A stretch of 64,000 nt of DNA from Acidimicrobiaceae bacterium (GCA_002721305.1 PBKA01000021.1:1-64000); one strand, 5' to 3'. Positions 35,143-44,669 are shown, numbered from the stretch's first letter. Numbers and translations: made by a program. Notes: generated by a model not told the origin, from the letters alone.

Positions 35143-36326
35143 GCCGCGAAGATCGGCCTCTTCCTCTTGACGGAATTACCGTGCTTGATTTAGGCCAAAT
35201 TTACCAGGGGCCATACGCTGGCTTTCTTCTTTCAATGGCCGGCGCTCGGGTAATAAAGGTGGAACAAACCCGTGGCGAACCGCTGAGGGCAAGAGGGGAC
35301 TCCATCTCCTATGCCGCACTCAATTCCTCGAAAGAGACAATCACTCTCGATCTCAAGTCGGATGAGGGACATGAAATGTTCCTTGGTCTGGTTGAAGGTG
35401 CCGACGTGGTACTTGTTAATTACGCCCCCGGTGTCCCGGAAAAGTTGGGTATAGATGCTGAGTCTCTTTGGCAAATCAATCCCCGGCTGGTCTTCGCCCA
35501 CGCTTCGGGCTTCGGGCTAAGCGGCCCCGATTCAATGCAGACAGCGATGGATATCACCGTGCAGGCTCACATGGGCCCGATGAGTGTCACCGGGCACCCG
35601 GATCAACCACCAGTGAAGGCAGGCGTCGCGTTCATCGACTTTCTGGGCGGTACGCACCTTTATGGCGGAATCGTCGCCGCGTTGTTGGATGTTCAGAAAA
35701 CGGGAATGGGGCGAATTGTAGAAACATCAATGGCGGAGGCCACGTACCACACACTGTGTTCAAACATGCTGTCGTGGCATCAGACCGGGACTGCCCCTCG
35801 AACGGGAAACAAGCATGCCGCTCTAGGAGTAGCGCCGTATGACGTCTATAAATGCTCCGATGGCCACGTGGCTCTTATCTCAGTGACGAACCGTCATTGG
35901 CGAGCGGTTCTCGAAGTTATAGGTCGAACCGACCTTCTAGATGAACCGCGATTTCGGCACAACACAGACCGCGCTGCAAACATGGATGAGGTCGATCAAG
36001 TGGTCGAGCAGTGGACCGTTGCTCGCGAACGTGACGAAGTTGCCTCACAACTATCACAGGCCGGTGTTCCAGTAGCGGTGGTGCGCGACCTAGATGAAGT
36101 GGTCAGGGACTCCCACCTTATTCAACGCGAATTTCTACAATGGGTCGACCACGACGGCCTGGGCGAAATTCCGTTGCCACACAGCCCTATACGGTTTCAT
36201 GGTTCTCGACTCCGAGAACTAGAAATTTTTCATGGCGTCGGCGAGGACAACGAAGCAGTGTTCGGTGAGTTTCTGGGTCTTAGCCCAGAAGAGATCGAAG
36301 AGCGTCGTCAGCTGGGCATTATCTAG
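35139..36326 (+). CDS. CaiB/BaiF family (class III) CoA-transferase
   Basis: 395 residues. The family N-terminus LDGITVLDLGQIYQGPYAGFLLSMAGARVIKVE, the SGFGLSGP segment and the catalytic Asp in AFIDFLGG (Asp167) are present. These enzymes move CoA between a donor such as succinyl-CoA and a carboxylic acid. It overlaps the acyl-CoA dehydrogenase gene by four bases, as in carnitine- and bile-acid-type activation modules. The C-terminal SPIRFHGS element is typical. The acid substrate is unknown. Confidence 0.92.
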   Translation: MSREDRPLPLDGITVLDLGQIYQGPYAGFLLSMAGARVIKVEQTRGEPLRARGDSISYAALNSSKETITLDLKSDEGHEMFLGLVEGADVVLVNYAPGVPEKLGIDAESLWQINPRLVFAHASGFGLSGPDSMQTAMDITVQAHMGPMSVTGHPDQPPVKAGVAFIDFLGGTHLYGGIVAALLDVQKTGMGRIVETSMAEATYHTLCSNMLSWHQTGTAPRTGNKHAALGVAPYDVYKCSDGHVALISVTNRHWRAVLEVIGRTDLLDEPRFRHNTDRAANMDEVDQVVEQWTVARERDEVASQLSQAGVPVAVVRDLDEVVRDSHLIQREFLQWVDHDGLGEIPLPHSPIRFHGSRLRELEIFHGVGEDNEAVFGEFLGLSPEEIEERRQLGII

Positions 36327-36341
36327 AACAAATTGCTGGTT

Positions 36342-37070
36342 TCACTGGAAACTGGCTTCTCGAACCAGCCAGCCAAACACAGGTTCCAGATCCTTCAACA
36401 TTTCTGGATGCCATTGAACACCTAGAATCCGGCCGTCGCAGTGCTCCACACCTTCCACGGTCCCGTCGGACGAATAAGCGGTGGCTCGTAGATCCGCTCC
36501 TACTCGATCGGCTGCTTGGTGATGGAACGAGTTGACCATCGTTGTTGGTCCGTACAGTTCGAACAGGATGCTTTCAGATTCACAAGAGATCGCATGAACT
36601 AGTTGTTGACGATCCCGGGTCGCTTTTGAGTGTCCATCCCCGTCCATCGCATCGAGGTGTGGAATCAAGCTTCCGCCAAAGTGCACGTTGATGACTTGAA
36701 GACCTCGGCAAATTCCCAATACCGGTATTTCCGCGTCTACGGCAGCTTGTAGCAACTCGAACTCAAAGGCATCTCGTTCCTTGGAAACCCTGTATGAACT
36801 TTGAGCTGGACCATTCCACCGCGCCGGGTCTATGTCTCCCCCACCACTGAGAACGACTCCGTCTAGGCGCGTCACATATTCAGATGGGCTGTCTATGACC
36901 GGCAGTTCGACGGGCAATCCACCAGCTTCTCTAACCCGAGATGCATATTCCCCGAAAAACCAGTCAACAGGACTACCGGCGAGATGTGGAGCCTTGGGAG
37001 CTATATCTGAACCCAGTGCTGTCCGACCGGTGATGCCAATAAGTGGTGCCACGAAGAGAACCGTACGCAA
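36342..37070 (-). CDS. Gamma-glutamyl-gamma-aminobutyrate hydrolase family (class I glutamine amidotransferase-like, PuuD type)
   Basis: 242 residues. The nucleophile elbow is GICRGLQ (Cys121), and the His-Glu pair is in QWHPE (His221, Glu223). LIGITGRT near the N-terminus and the VNSFHHQAADRVG block are typical of peptidase C26 proteins. PuuD splits gamma-glutamyl-GABA in putrescine breakdown; other members act on gamma-glutamyl conjugates. The start is TTG 37070 or GTG 37052. It is divergent from the DUF3817 gene with only ten bases between the starts, and convergent with the CoA-transferase. Confidence 0.88.
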   Translation of the reverse strand: MRTVLFVAPLIGITGRTALGSDIAPKAPHLAGSPVDWFFGEYASRVREAGGLPVELPVIDSPSEYVTRLDGVVLSGGGDIDPARWNGPAQSSYRVSKERDAFEFELLQAAVDAEIPVLGICRGLQVINVHFGGSLIPHLDAMDGDGHSKATRDRQQLVHAISCESESILFELYGPTTMVNSFHHQAADRVGADLRATAYSSDGTVEGVEHCDGRILGVQWHPEMLKDLEPVFGWLVREASFQ

Positions 37071-37080
37071 AACTGGACCT

Positions 37081-37359
37081 ATGTATCGAATCTTGCACTG
37101 GATATCTCGACTGGAAGCAGCCAGTTATCTGGTTCTCTTGGTTGCAACGGCCTTTAAGTACTTGGCTGATTACGACCGAGGGGTGACGGTGATCGGGCCG
37201 ATTCACGGAGTGCTGTATTTGGTTTTCGTAGCAGCCATACTCCGTTGGTTTCCGGAGTTGAAGTGGAGCTTCAGAAGGGCACTCGCAGCCATGGTTCTAG
37301 GTTCGATACCTCTTGGGGGTTTCTTAGTGGACCGGTGGATTCACCGCGCCGCTAACTAG
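37081..37359 (+). CDS. DUF3817 family small membrane protein
   Basis: 92 residues with about three hydrophobic segments. The pattern LEAASYLVLLVATAFKYLADYDRG followed by GPIHGVLYLVFVAA fits DUF3817 proteins of Actinobacteria (conserved LE..SY, KY and G..HG). No function is known for the family. It begins at ATG 37081, ten bases from the divergent PuuD-like start, and is convergent with the crotonase at 37376. Confidence 0.82.
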   Translation: MYRILHWISRLEAASYLVLLVATAFKYLADYDRGVTVIGPIHGVLYLVFVAAILRWFPELKWSFRRALAAMVLGSIPLGGFLVDRWIHRAAN

Positions 37360-37375
37360 CCGCATCAAGTTCGCC

Positions 37376-38164
37376 CTATTCGCCGATGAAGTCGGGACTG
37401 CGCTTTTCCACGAAGGCAGCTATGCCCTCCTTCCCATCGTGGGTCCCCATCGCTGCAGCGATTGTCACTCCTTCAACCTCGCCTGCCTGTTCAAGGGAAC
37501 TATCAAATCCGGCGTACACGATTTGCTTCGCATGACCTAATGCCCATGCCGGACCATCAGCGAGTGACTGCGCTATTTCGGCTGTAACAGCGTCAACTTC
37601 GTCGTCGGGCACGACCCGATTAACCAATCCCCAAGCTTCGGCTTCCTCGGCTGAGAGGACTCTGTTTGTGAGGGTGAGGTCAAGCATTCTTCTGACACCA
37701 ATGTGGCGAGCGACGAAATACGTGGACGTGCCATCTGGGGTGACTCCTGCCCTGGTGTAGGCCATCGTGAATTTTGCTGATTCGCCTGCGACCACAAGAT
37801 CAAAGGCACTGACAATCGAAAGTCCCGCTCCACCTGCAGCCCCGTTGACGCCGGCCACAAAGGGTTTCGGCATTCGATTCATCTTGTAAATCCCGCCATG
37901 GAAGTCCGTGAGCATGCCACTTGCCAGCTTCGGCAAACCCGCGCCAGCTTCATGAAACTCCTTCAGATCCCCGCCAGCATGAAAGACTTTGCCTTCGGCA
38001 GTCACAGATACGGCCTTGACTTCTTTGTCCCATTCGATCTCGAGCATTACGTCACGAAGATCACGCGAGAACTGGGGGTTGACTGTGTTAGCGCCGTCAG
38101 ATCGCGCAAAGCGCACGTGTGCGACGCCATCTCGCACTTCGTATTCAATTGTTTCTAATTCCAT
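37376..38164 (-). CDS. Enoyl-CoA hydratase/isomerase family protein
   Basis: 262-residue crotonase. The oxyanion-hole segments are KVFHAGGDLKEF and NGAAGGAGLSIV, and the C-terminus is HDGKEGIAAFVEKRSPDFIGE, the usual EGI..F.EKR..F motif. The catalytic region AYTRAGVTPDGTSTYFVAR, with Asp rather than Glu, is closer to the PaaG-type isomerases than to classic hydratases. The start ATG 38164 has AGGAC at good distance. It lies on the same strand just downstream of the luciferase-like oxidoreductase gene. Confidence 0.88.
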   Translation of the reverse strand: MELETIEYEVRDGVAHVRFARSDGANTVNPQFSRDLRDVMLEIEWDKEVKAVSVTAEGKVFHAGGDLKEFHEAGAGLPKLASGMLTDFHGGIYKMNRMPKPFVAGVNGAAGGAGLSIVSAFDLVVAGESAKFTMAYTRAGVTPDGTSTYFVARHIGVRRMLDLTLTNRVLSAEEAEAWGLVNRVVPDDEVDAVTAEIAQSLADGPAWALGHAKQIVYAGFDSSLEQAGEVEGVTIAAAMGTHDGKEGIAAFVEKRSPDFIGE

Positions 38165-38201
38165 AGGGTCGTCCTTTCAGGTTTTATCTTCTTTACTCGC
38201 T

Positions 38202-39170
38202 TCAACGAGCTGCAGGGGCCAGATCCCTAGCTGCTTGGACGGGATCGATATCTCCGAACGGCATGATCGAAATAGCTGAAGTCGTTACGCCCATGGCGTG
38301 GTATCGATCAATATGCTCTCGACACTCTTCGGGATGACCGTGCACGATGAGTTCGTCGACAACATGATCGGGAATGGCGTCCAATGCAGCTTTTCGATCT
38401 CCTGCCGCCCATGAGGTCCACATCCCGTCGAGTTCATCGGAACGACCTAACCATCGATGAAAGTCGGCGTACACAGGAACATTGAGATACGCGGCGATGG
38501 CACGTTTAGCCCCGGCTCTTGCCACTTCCGCGTCAGGGTTGGGGCAGCAAAATATTCGCGCAACTATCTCCTTATCAGCACCGCCCTCTTCAACATATGG
38601 CCTGACTGTGCCAACATCTTCGGCGGAAAGCCAGTTGATAATCGCACCGTCGCCTTCGCGTCCGGCTAAACGCAACATGCCCGCGCGTAAGGCTGCTATG
38701 AGAATTGGTGGCTGCGGTTCAGGGACTCGTCTCAAAGTGAAGCCCTGAACTTCGAAGCCATCGAATTGTTCCGTCACTTTTTCGCCCGTCAGTGCTTTAC
38801 GCAAGAATCGCACCATGTCACGGGTCCGTTTGTATGGCTCTTCGAAAGGAATCCCGTTCCAAGATTCGACAATGACATTCGAGGAAGAACCGATTCCCAT
38901 GACAAACCTGCCCGGAGCCGCCTCGCACATCGATGCAATGTGTTGCGCCATTAATGCCGGTCCCCTGGTGTATGCGGGAATGATCGCGACGCCGAGCCGC
39001 ATGGTCGGCGCCCATTGGGATGCCAAAATCAGCGGCGTGAAGCCGTCGGTTCCGTCCGCCTCTGAGCTCCACAAATCTGTGTATCCCAAGTCGGCGAATT
39101 CTCTGTACAGCTCTTGCTGTTCACTCAACGGTGCGTCGAACGGGACTGTGATCCCATAGCGGATACTCAT
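38202..39170 (-). CDS. LLM-class F420-dependent oxidoreductase
   Basis: 322-residue luciferase-like TIM barrel. It shows RYGITVPFD, the LWSSEADGTDGFT strand, LGVAIIPAYTRGPALMAQH and GRFVMGIGSSSNVIVESWNG. It resembles the protein at 22343-23347 across the whole length (the EADGTD versus EATGTD strand and the related PPILIAALRAGMLRLAG block), so the two are likely paralogues. It probably uses F420. A crotonase gene follows on the same strand, suggesting a shared acyl-CoA pathway. Confidence 0.85.
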   Translation of the reverse strand: MSIRYGITVPFDAPLSEQQELYREFADLGYTDLWSSEADGTDGFTPLILASQWAPTMRLGVAIIPAYTRGPALMAQHIASMCEAAPGRFVMGIGSSSNVIVESWNGIPFEEPYKRTRDMVRFLRKALTGEKVTEQFDGFEVQGFTLRRVPEPQPPILIAALRAGMLRLAGREGDGAIINWLSAEDVGTVRPYVEEGGADKEIVARIFCCPNPDAEVARAGAKRAIAAYLNVPVYADFHRWLGRSDELDGMWTSWAAGDRKAALDAIPDHVVDELIVHGHPEECREHIDRYHAMGVTTSAISIMPFGDIDPVQAARDLAPAAR

Positions 39171-39301
39171 GTTTTCTTGATCCCTTGTTCAAGCGAACTC
39201 CTACACCGACATTAGCCAGATCATTTGGATGCTTACCTATCAACATGGGACTTCGCCAACAAAGCAGTCTCAGTGTCCCACCCCAATTACAAACTAAATC
39301 C

Positions 39302-39469
39302 ATGACTTCACAGCTACGCCTCATAGAACTGCCTCCACAAGAGTCACCTCGGTTGAACCGCAAGCTTGACCACGAGACCCGGAATCTGGGGCGACGAGGG
39401 GTAGTCGCCGCTAGGGCTGCCCTAGCCAGTGCTCGTCAATTGCCTCAAGTGGATTTGGACGCCGCGTAA
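39302..39469 (+). CDS. Small hypothetical protein, 55 residues
   Basis: Short protein starting MTSQLRLIELPPQESPRLN, followed by a basic, probably helical stretch (LDHETRNLGRRGVVAARAAL). It has no cysteine, signal peptide or membrane segment. The composition, helical pattern and position upstream of the thiolase suggest a real but uncharacterised gene; the long upstream extension in the same frame looks non-coding. No function can be named. Confidence 0.5.
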   Translation: MTSQLRLIELPPQESPRLNRKLDHETRNLGRRGVVAARAALASARQLPQVDLDAA

Positions 39470-39571
39470 ACCGCACAGAGTCAAGGTTCTCGAGCACCGA
39501 GTCTGTAAGCACAACAGAGGACAATGTTCATTACATCACCCTTGAGCCACCGTCCTGACTAAGGTTGGTAT

Positions 39572-40738
39572 ATGTCAGAAATCGTGATCGTTGAAGCCGT
39601 TCGTTCACCTGTTGGTAGACGCGGCGGCGACTTAAGCAATATTCACCCAGCTGATCTGCTTAGCGAAGTACAGACGGCCCTCATCGAACGTAGCGGGGTC
39701 GACCCCGCCTCTATAGGGCAGGTGGTTGGCGGATGCGTAAGCCAAGCAGGTGAACAAACAGCAAATATCGCTCGGACCGCTTGGCTCGGCGCTGGTATGC
39801 CCTTATCTGTCGCAGCGACGACTGTTGATGCGCAATGCGGTTCGAGCCAGCAGGCAATTTCCTTGGCATACGGGCTAGTTGCTTCGGGTGTTGTTGATAG
39901 CGCTGTCGGCTGTGGTGTCGAGTCAATGACTCGGAATCCAATGGGGTCGTCCTACAAAAAAGGTCAACTTACGGCAACTCCTAGGTACAAGGAGCATTAC
40001 GAGTACACGACTCAATTCCAAGGCGCCGAACTTCTAGCGAAAAAGTGGAGCATCAGTCGAGAGGAGTGCGACGAATTCGGTCTGAGAAGCCAGGACAACG
40101 CAGCGCGCGCCTGGGACGAGGACCGCTTCGCCACCCAGATCGTGGAAATTGATGTTCCGGTTCTCGACGAGGAGGGTGTCGATACCGGGGAGAGGCAGCT
40201 CGTATCGAAGGACGGCGGCATTCGGCCGACCACTCTTGAAGCCTTATCTCAATTAAGCCCAGTCATGGACGACGGAGTACATACCGCCGGCGCATCGTCA
40301 CAAATCAGTGACGGGAGCGGGGCGGTGCTCATGATGACTGCAGAAAAAGCCGAGGAACAGGGATTGAAACCGATGGGTCGCATCATCGATACCTGCTTAG
40401 TTGGAAGCGACCCTGTGCTTATGCTGACCGGCCCAATCGAAGCAACCCATCATCTGTTGGAACGAAACAAGATGACGATGAGTGATATTGACGTCGTCGA
40501 GATTAATGAAGCTTTCGCTTCAGTGGTCTTGGCATGGGCTCGCGAAATGAACCCAAAGATGGACACTGTGAACCCTAATGGCGGCGCTATAGCGTTGGGA
40601 CACCCACTTGGAGGTACTGGCTCCATCTTGATGACCAAGGCCTTACACGAACTGCACCGAGCAGATAAAGAATTCGGGCTTGTGACCATGTGCTGCGGCG
40701 GCGGTCTCGGGACCGGAACGATTATTCAACGGATGTAG
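39572..40738 (+). CDS. Acetyl-CoA acetyltransferase / 3-ketoacyl-CoA thiolase
   Basis: 388 residues, normal for a thiolase. Nucleophile Cys89 is in DAQCGSSQQA, the His motif is GHPLGGTG (near 343-350) and the second Cys is in MCCGGGLGTG (374-375). The family opening IVEAVRSPVGRRGG is present. It cleaves 3-ketoacyl-CoA with CoA as the last step of beta-oxidation, or runs in reverse to make acetoacetyl-CoA. The FadA5/FadA6-like steroid branch is possible but not proven. The SCP2 gene is convergent and close. Confidence 0.93.
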   Translation: MSEIVIVEAVRSPVGRRGGDLSNIHPADLLSEVQTALIERSGVDPASIGQVVGGCVSQAGEQTANIARTAWLGAGMPLSVAATTVDAQCGSSQQAISLAYGLVASGVVDSAVGCGVESMTRNPMGSSYKKGQLTATPRYKEHYEYTTQFQGAELLAKKWSISREECDEFGLRSQDNAARAWDEDRFATQIVEIDVPVLDEEGVDTGERQLVSKDGGIRPTTLEALSQLSPVMDDGVHTAGASSQISDGSGAVLMMTAEKAEEQGLKPMGRIIDTCLVGSDPVLMLTGPIEATHHLLERNKMTMSDIDVVEINEAFASVVLAWAREMNPKMDTVNPNGGAIALGHPLGGTGSILMTKALHELHRADKEFGLVTMCCGGGLGTGTIIQRM

Positions 40739-40768
40739 GGCGTCAAGCTAAAATATCGGCCTCATAGT

Positions 40769-41146
40769 TCAGAAGACTGTCTTGGTAACAAGATCAGACT
40801 GTCCATGGTTCACGGTTCGGTTCCGCCATGCTGGTAACAACTCAAACCAGAGTTCCATGTCTCCGCTCATCTTGAGTCGCCCCTTCATGTATTCGGCTGC
40901 GGGATCAGCGCTGTGTTGGAACAGCTGGGTAGCTAGTTCGTAAGGAATCGTCAGTTCTAGGTCGCGGCCGCGGCCTGAACCCAGGTAGGCGTTGGCGATC
41001 AGTCCGTTTTCTAGCTCAGCAGTAATGGTGATTTTTCCCTCAGGGGCGCCATCAATCTTCGCGACCACGAGCCCTGTTGCCTTACCAAGTTGTGGTCGTT
41101 GTAGGGCCGCCCATTGGGAAACAAATTCTTCGCTGAGAAACTGCAT
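40769..41146 (-). CDS. SCP2 sterol-binding/carrier domain protein
   Basis: 125-residue single-domain protein. The C-terminal ADPAAEYMKGRLKMSGDMELWFELLPAW is the recognisable SCP2 end (the GKLKIKGDM-like motif plus a lipid-contacting helix). Such proteins bind acyl-CoA, sterols or other hydrophobic ligands. Its ATG overlaps the mca stop by one base (TGATG), so it is coupled to mca. It is convergent with the thiolase gene, in keeping with hydrophobic CoA-ester metabolism. Confidence 0.85.
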   Translation of the reverse strand: MQFLSEEFVSQWAALQRPQLGKATGLVVAKIDGAPEGKITITAELENGLIANAYLGSGRGRDLELTIPYELATQLFQHSADPAAEYMKGRLKMSGDMELWFELLPAWRNRTVNHGQSDLVTKTVF

Positions 41147-42009
41147 CAGTCTGTATCTCCGATCAAGTCTCGTAGCCCGGAAAATAAATCATCTTCGAGT
41201 TCTTCAGTCTGAATTCGAGATCGCAGCAACATGTACTCCTCATATGGGTGGATCGCATCTTGAACTTCGTCAGGCAATCCAAACCAAAAGGGTGACTCAG
41301 GATCTACTTGAGTTCCGTGAGCAAGCAAAGCTTTTCTTCTCACCGAATTGTCAACTGGGATCATGGCGGTGATCCGGTCATCTCTGTCCCTACCGGCCAA
41401 CCACTTATCGTCGTATGGTGACTCAAGGCCGCGGTCAAGAAAGGCTTGGTGCGTGAGTAACAGCCTCTGTTTTGACCAAATCGGGGCGTACAACTTCGAG
41501 GGTTCAAAGGGCTCACCCGCTTCGGGATACCAAGAAGGGTCCCCTGCTCTGTCATATGCAGGAATGCTGATCGCCGTGACTTGGAGATGGTCAGGGTGCG
41601 GATATCGATTCTGGACCTCCGGATAGGTCATTACCACCTGTGGCCGTACGCGACGAATCACTTGTACCAGCCTTCCTACCGCAACATCTAGGTCGGCGTT
41701 GCAGAAGGCTTCGGGATTACCGTTGGCCTCACTGTCCGGCATACCCGAATCCCGGTAGCCCAACATGACGACTTCGTCGTAACCAATGATCGCTGCAGCC
41801 GAGTCAAGTTCGGCTTGACGCACTGAAGTCAAGTTCTCCTTCACCTCTGGGCTGTCCATCGCCGGGTTGAGAATGTCTCCCTCTTCCCCACCGGTGCAGC
41901 AAACCAATGTTGTCCGTATGCCTTGAGACGAGTAGAGGTTGACCGTTCCGGGACCTTTTGATGACTCATCATCTGGATGGGCATGGATAGTGAGAAGCGA
42001 CAGCGACAT
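41146..42009 (-). CDS. mca: Mycothiol S-conjugate amidase (Mca)
   Basis: 287 residues from ATG 42009. The zinc motif HAHPDDES (9-16) and the second ligand HPDHLQ are present, with CCTGGEEGDILNP and YRDSGMPDSEANGNPEAF, the long Mca/MshB signature that separates it from plain PIG-L deacetylases. It cleaves mycothiol conjugates to mercapturic acids and glucosaminyl-inositol, and so detoxifies electrophiles. The frame open to 42126 overlaps the PhoU/TrkA-C gene and is not needed. The SCP2 gene follows with a one-base overlap. Confidence 0.93.
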   Translation of the reverse strand: MSLSLLTIHAHPDDESSKGPGTVNLYSSQGIRTTLVCCTGGEEGDILNPAMDSPEVKENLTSVRQAELDSAAAIIGYDEVVMLGYRDSGMPDSEANGNPEAFCNADLDVAVGRLVQVIRRVRPQVVMTYPEVQNRYPHPDHLQVTAISIPAYDRAGDPSWYPEAGEPFEPSKLYAPIWSKQRLLLTHQAFLDRGLESPYDDKWLAGRDRDDRITAMIPVDNSVRRKALLAHGTQVDPESPFWFGLPDEVQDAIHPYEEYMLLRSRIQTEELEDDLFSGLRDLIGDTD

Positions 42010-42062
42010 CAAAGCCAAGCTAGCAATCGTTGCGCTTCGCGCACAGCTATAGGAACTCCAAT

Positions 42063-43286
42063 TTAAGGAGCCGGGGTGAGCTCCACCATGCCAGTCTCTT
42101 CGTCTATCGAAACCGCGTATCCGCATAGGGAAGCCAAACGCTCTCGACCTTCTTCCGGACCTGACGCAAGTAACTCATCACCAGCTCTAAGCGCCACCGT
42201 TTTCCTCGGGTTGTAGATGTATCCAGAAGCCCGGCGAACAGCTAAAACGTGATAGCCCGGATCGACGGCCAAGCCCAAGGAGCCGAGGGTCGCATCGTCA
42301 GCGTTCGAACCTGGAGCTACTGGAACTTGAACCACAACATCATCAGTGTCACCGAGTGCCAGTGCCAAAACTGGGTGCACATCCTCTTGGTCGAGTACCA
42401 GAGAAACGATTTGAAGAGCCTGGTCCCCGATGTCTTCTGCGGCTTCAGCTAGATGCAACAAACCACGTAGCTCTGACGGGTCAACGTCATCGGCCGCCGC
42501 TCGAAGAACCCATGTCTGCAACGACACTTTCATTTCATCCAACCGCTCTTCAAGTGCACGCACTTCTCTCGCCAACGAAAGATCTTGCAGGACTAATGCC
42601 GAATAGGCCAAGCCGATGGCTGTTTCGGAAACATTCTTCATTTCGACCAGCGTGTCGACGGCTCGATCAAGATCGGTCAACATGCTTGACGTGTCCACCG
42701 CGGGAGGTATCCAAGGCGCCGCGGCGGCGAGTTCTCGAAGCCGGACAATACCCGCCGGTTCACCCCTCATGAACAGTGCATCGCCTGCCTCGACAATTTC
42801 ATCTCCACCAACGTCGGTGAGCCAACGTCTACCACGTTGAATAGCAACAACACGCATGCCCACAACTACCGGTAGCTCCATGTCTGAAAGAGGTCGGTTT
42901 GCTAGGTGGCTGCCGTCGGCAACGACGAGGCGGTGCGAGACTTCAGCCGCCTGCGCTAGGTCAACGACCAAGGCCCGCGGAATACCGATGTTGCGTAACA
43001 CGATCTTGGCTATGTCGACTGCTGCGTTTGCTATTTGTTCAATCGAAGAAACAACCTGCAACACCGAACTCATTCCGTCCACTTCGCGAGGGTGCCGAAC
43101 TGCAAGCATGGCTAAAGAACGCATCTCGTGAACAAGGTCGGACATCTCTTCTTCAAGACCCAGCACGGCTTCAGCCATTCCTTCGTCGTCGAAGTACAGA
43201 GCCGCGTAGGCGAGATCGACCATTAACTCCGAGGCGTCTTTCGACTCGGCTAATAGGGTCTTTAGATTTCTTGGTTTGTCATCCAT
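42063..43286 (-). CDS. PhoU/TrkA-C domain protein, partner of the MgtE-like transporter
   Basis: 407 residues. It is a tandem duplication: a PhoU-like helical domain (1-100), a TrkA-C domain (about 110-185, with MELPVVVGMRVVAI and AGDALFMRG), a second PhoU-like domain (about 205-300) and a second TrkA-C domain (about 310-395, with GYHVLAVRRASGYIYNP and AGDELLASG). TrkA-C domains bind small ligands such as nucleotides and gate channels or transporters. It lies about 95 bases after the MgtE-like gene on the same strand, so it is probably the cytosolic regulator of that transporter. The start may be ATG 43286 or GTG 43298. Confidence 0.85.
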   Translation of the reverse strand: MDDKPRNLKTLLAESKDASELMVDLAYAALYFDDEGMAEAVLGLEEEMSDLVHEMRSLAMLAVRHPREVDGMSSVLQVVSSIEQIANAAVDIAKIVLRNIGIPRALVVDLAQAAEVSHRLVVADGSHLANRPLSDMELPVVVGMRVVAIQRGRRWLTDVGGDEIVEAGDALFMRGEPAGIVRLRELAAAAPWIPPAVDTSSMLTDLDRAVDTLVEMKNVSETAIGLAYSALVLQDLSLAREVRALEERLDEMKVSLQTWVLRAAADDVDPSELRGLLHLAEAAEDIGDQALQIVSLVLDQEDVHPVLALALGDTDDVVVQVPVAPGSNADDATLGSLGLAVDPGYHVLAVRRASGYIYNPRKTVALRAGDELLASGPEEGRERLASLCGYAVSIDEETGMVELTPAP

Positions 43287-43382
43287 GACGTGTCTCACAG
43301 GCTAGGCAATAGGAACATGTTGAGGGAACAAAATAAAATTTCCAGGATCGAAATTGGCTCATTGACGACCGTCTCTGCAGGT

Positions 43383-44669
43383 TCATGACAAGCCCATCCA
43401 ACCGATCGTGAGAACCAAAGCTGCTGCTCCTCCAAGATCCACGGAACTTGTTACCAGTGGCATTCCGTAGGTGTCAGGGTCAACTCCAGCTCGTACAGCG
43501 AGTGCAGTGCCGTAATAGCCGATGGCTCCAGCAAGCACGGTGGCGATGGTCCCACCAATCGCAGAAATCCAAACCAGAGAAGCTGTTCCGGGCGATTCAA
43601 ACCCAAAAACCAGACTCGCTATCTGAGCTAACAGGCCATTCAGGATTAAGACGGGCAAAGCGAACGCCAAGCCCGCCATTAAGTCTCGACGAGCAAGCCG
43701 GCCAGGGATCGCTGTCGGGTCAATAACCCCAAGATGGAACTTAGAAGAAAGTCGTCCCGACAAAATCCCTCCAATGGCCCCCGCAGTGGCTAGGCAGGCT
43801 GGAACCAAAATCAACATTGCGCGATTGGCAACAAAGGCCGATAGTTCGTGTTCGATCACCACACCTGCGACTACAAGCAAGATTCCAGTGGTAAGGAGAA
43901 TGGGTAGAGATTCGATTAAGACCTGTCGCACGAGGAGCAACATTGTGCGGCGACTCCACCAAAGGCTTACGGCGGTCACGAGAACTAGGATCATCGCAAG
44001 AATCTTTGGCAAAACGGTGATGTCCAGTAAGAGGCTGGCGACAAGTAGCGCTGGAAGGGTCACAACATCACCCACTGCAGATACGAGCGGGGCGTTCACG
44101 TCGTCTAAATCCCACCCACGCTCCGCCGATCGAGCAGCCAAAGCCAAGGTCACGGCGGTCAACACCACAAAAGAGAGCAGAGCGCCAACTGCTGACAGAA
44201 CCAGTAGATCGGTAATAGCGACCACCGAGTCGAGTCCAAAGATCGGCGCCAAGATTTTCGCCAGCACCGCCAACGCCACCGCCGTAGCTAGAGAGAGAAC
44301 CCCACAGGCGAAAACATTCTGCATTACTAAAGTTTCGGGTCGACGGGACATGCGAAACGTTCCGGCGTGAATGGAAGTCGCTAACCGACTCCCCAGTGCT
44401 CCGAAGATGTTGCCCCGCATCCCGATTGCCGCTGGCACCAAGACGAGTAGCCCAGGATATCGCTCAAGGGTTCCGGTCATGGCCGCCAAAAAACCGCCCG
44501 CCACAACCGCGGTGAGACTGCTGAAGCCCAAAGCGACCAAACTTTGTCGTATCCCGACCTTGTCAGGGCCGAGTAAATCGCGGACCCGCGCTGATCGTCG
44601 AACTCGAAGACGCGACCCCTCGTTTCGGTCACGACTCGGCAGTCGCGGCGAAATAGGAAGAAGGCGCAT
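43383..44669 (-). CDS. MgtE-like divalent cation transporter (two transmembrane repeats)
   Basis: 428 residues, about ten hydrophobic segments in two related halves (SLC41/MgtE integral-membrane domain twice). Repeat 1 has VPAAIGMRGNIFGALGSRLATSIHAG and repeat 2 VPACLATAGAIGGILSGRLSSKFHLG, the conserved ion-path motif. It lacks the N-terminal and CBS cytosolic domains of bacterial MgtE; the PhoU/TrkA-C protein encoded downstream probably replaces them. Mg2+ or Co2+ transport is the likely role. The N-terminal 30 residues are very basic. Confidence 0.88.
   Translation of the reverse strand: MRLLPISPRLPSRDRNEGSRLRVRRSARVRDLLGPDKVGIRQSLVALGFSSLTAVVAGGFLAAMTGTLERYPGLLVLVPAAIGMRGNIFGALGSRLATSIHAGTFRMSRRPETLVMQNVFACGVLSLATAVALAVLAKILAPIFGLDSVVAITDLLVLSAVGALLSFVVLTAVTLALAARSAERGWDLDDVNAPLVSAVGDVVTLPALLVASLLLDITVLPKILAMILVLVTAVSLWWSRRTMLLLVRQVLIESLPILLTTGILLVVAGVVIEHELSAFVANRAMLILVPACLATAGAIGGILSGRLSSKFHLGVIDPTAIPGRLARRDLMAGLAFALPVLILNGLLAQIASLVFGFESPGTASLVWISAIGGTIATVLAGAIGYYGTALAVRAGVDPDTYGMPLVTSSVDLGGAAALVLTIGWMGLS

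Noticed and set aside
41146-42126. Longer start for Mca at 42126
   Set aside because: The extra 39 residues overlap the PhoU/TrkA-C gene and precede the conserved N-terminus LLTIHAHPDDE, which begins naturally at 42009.
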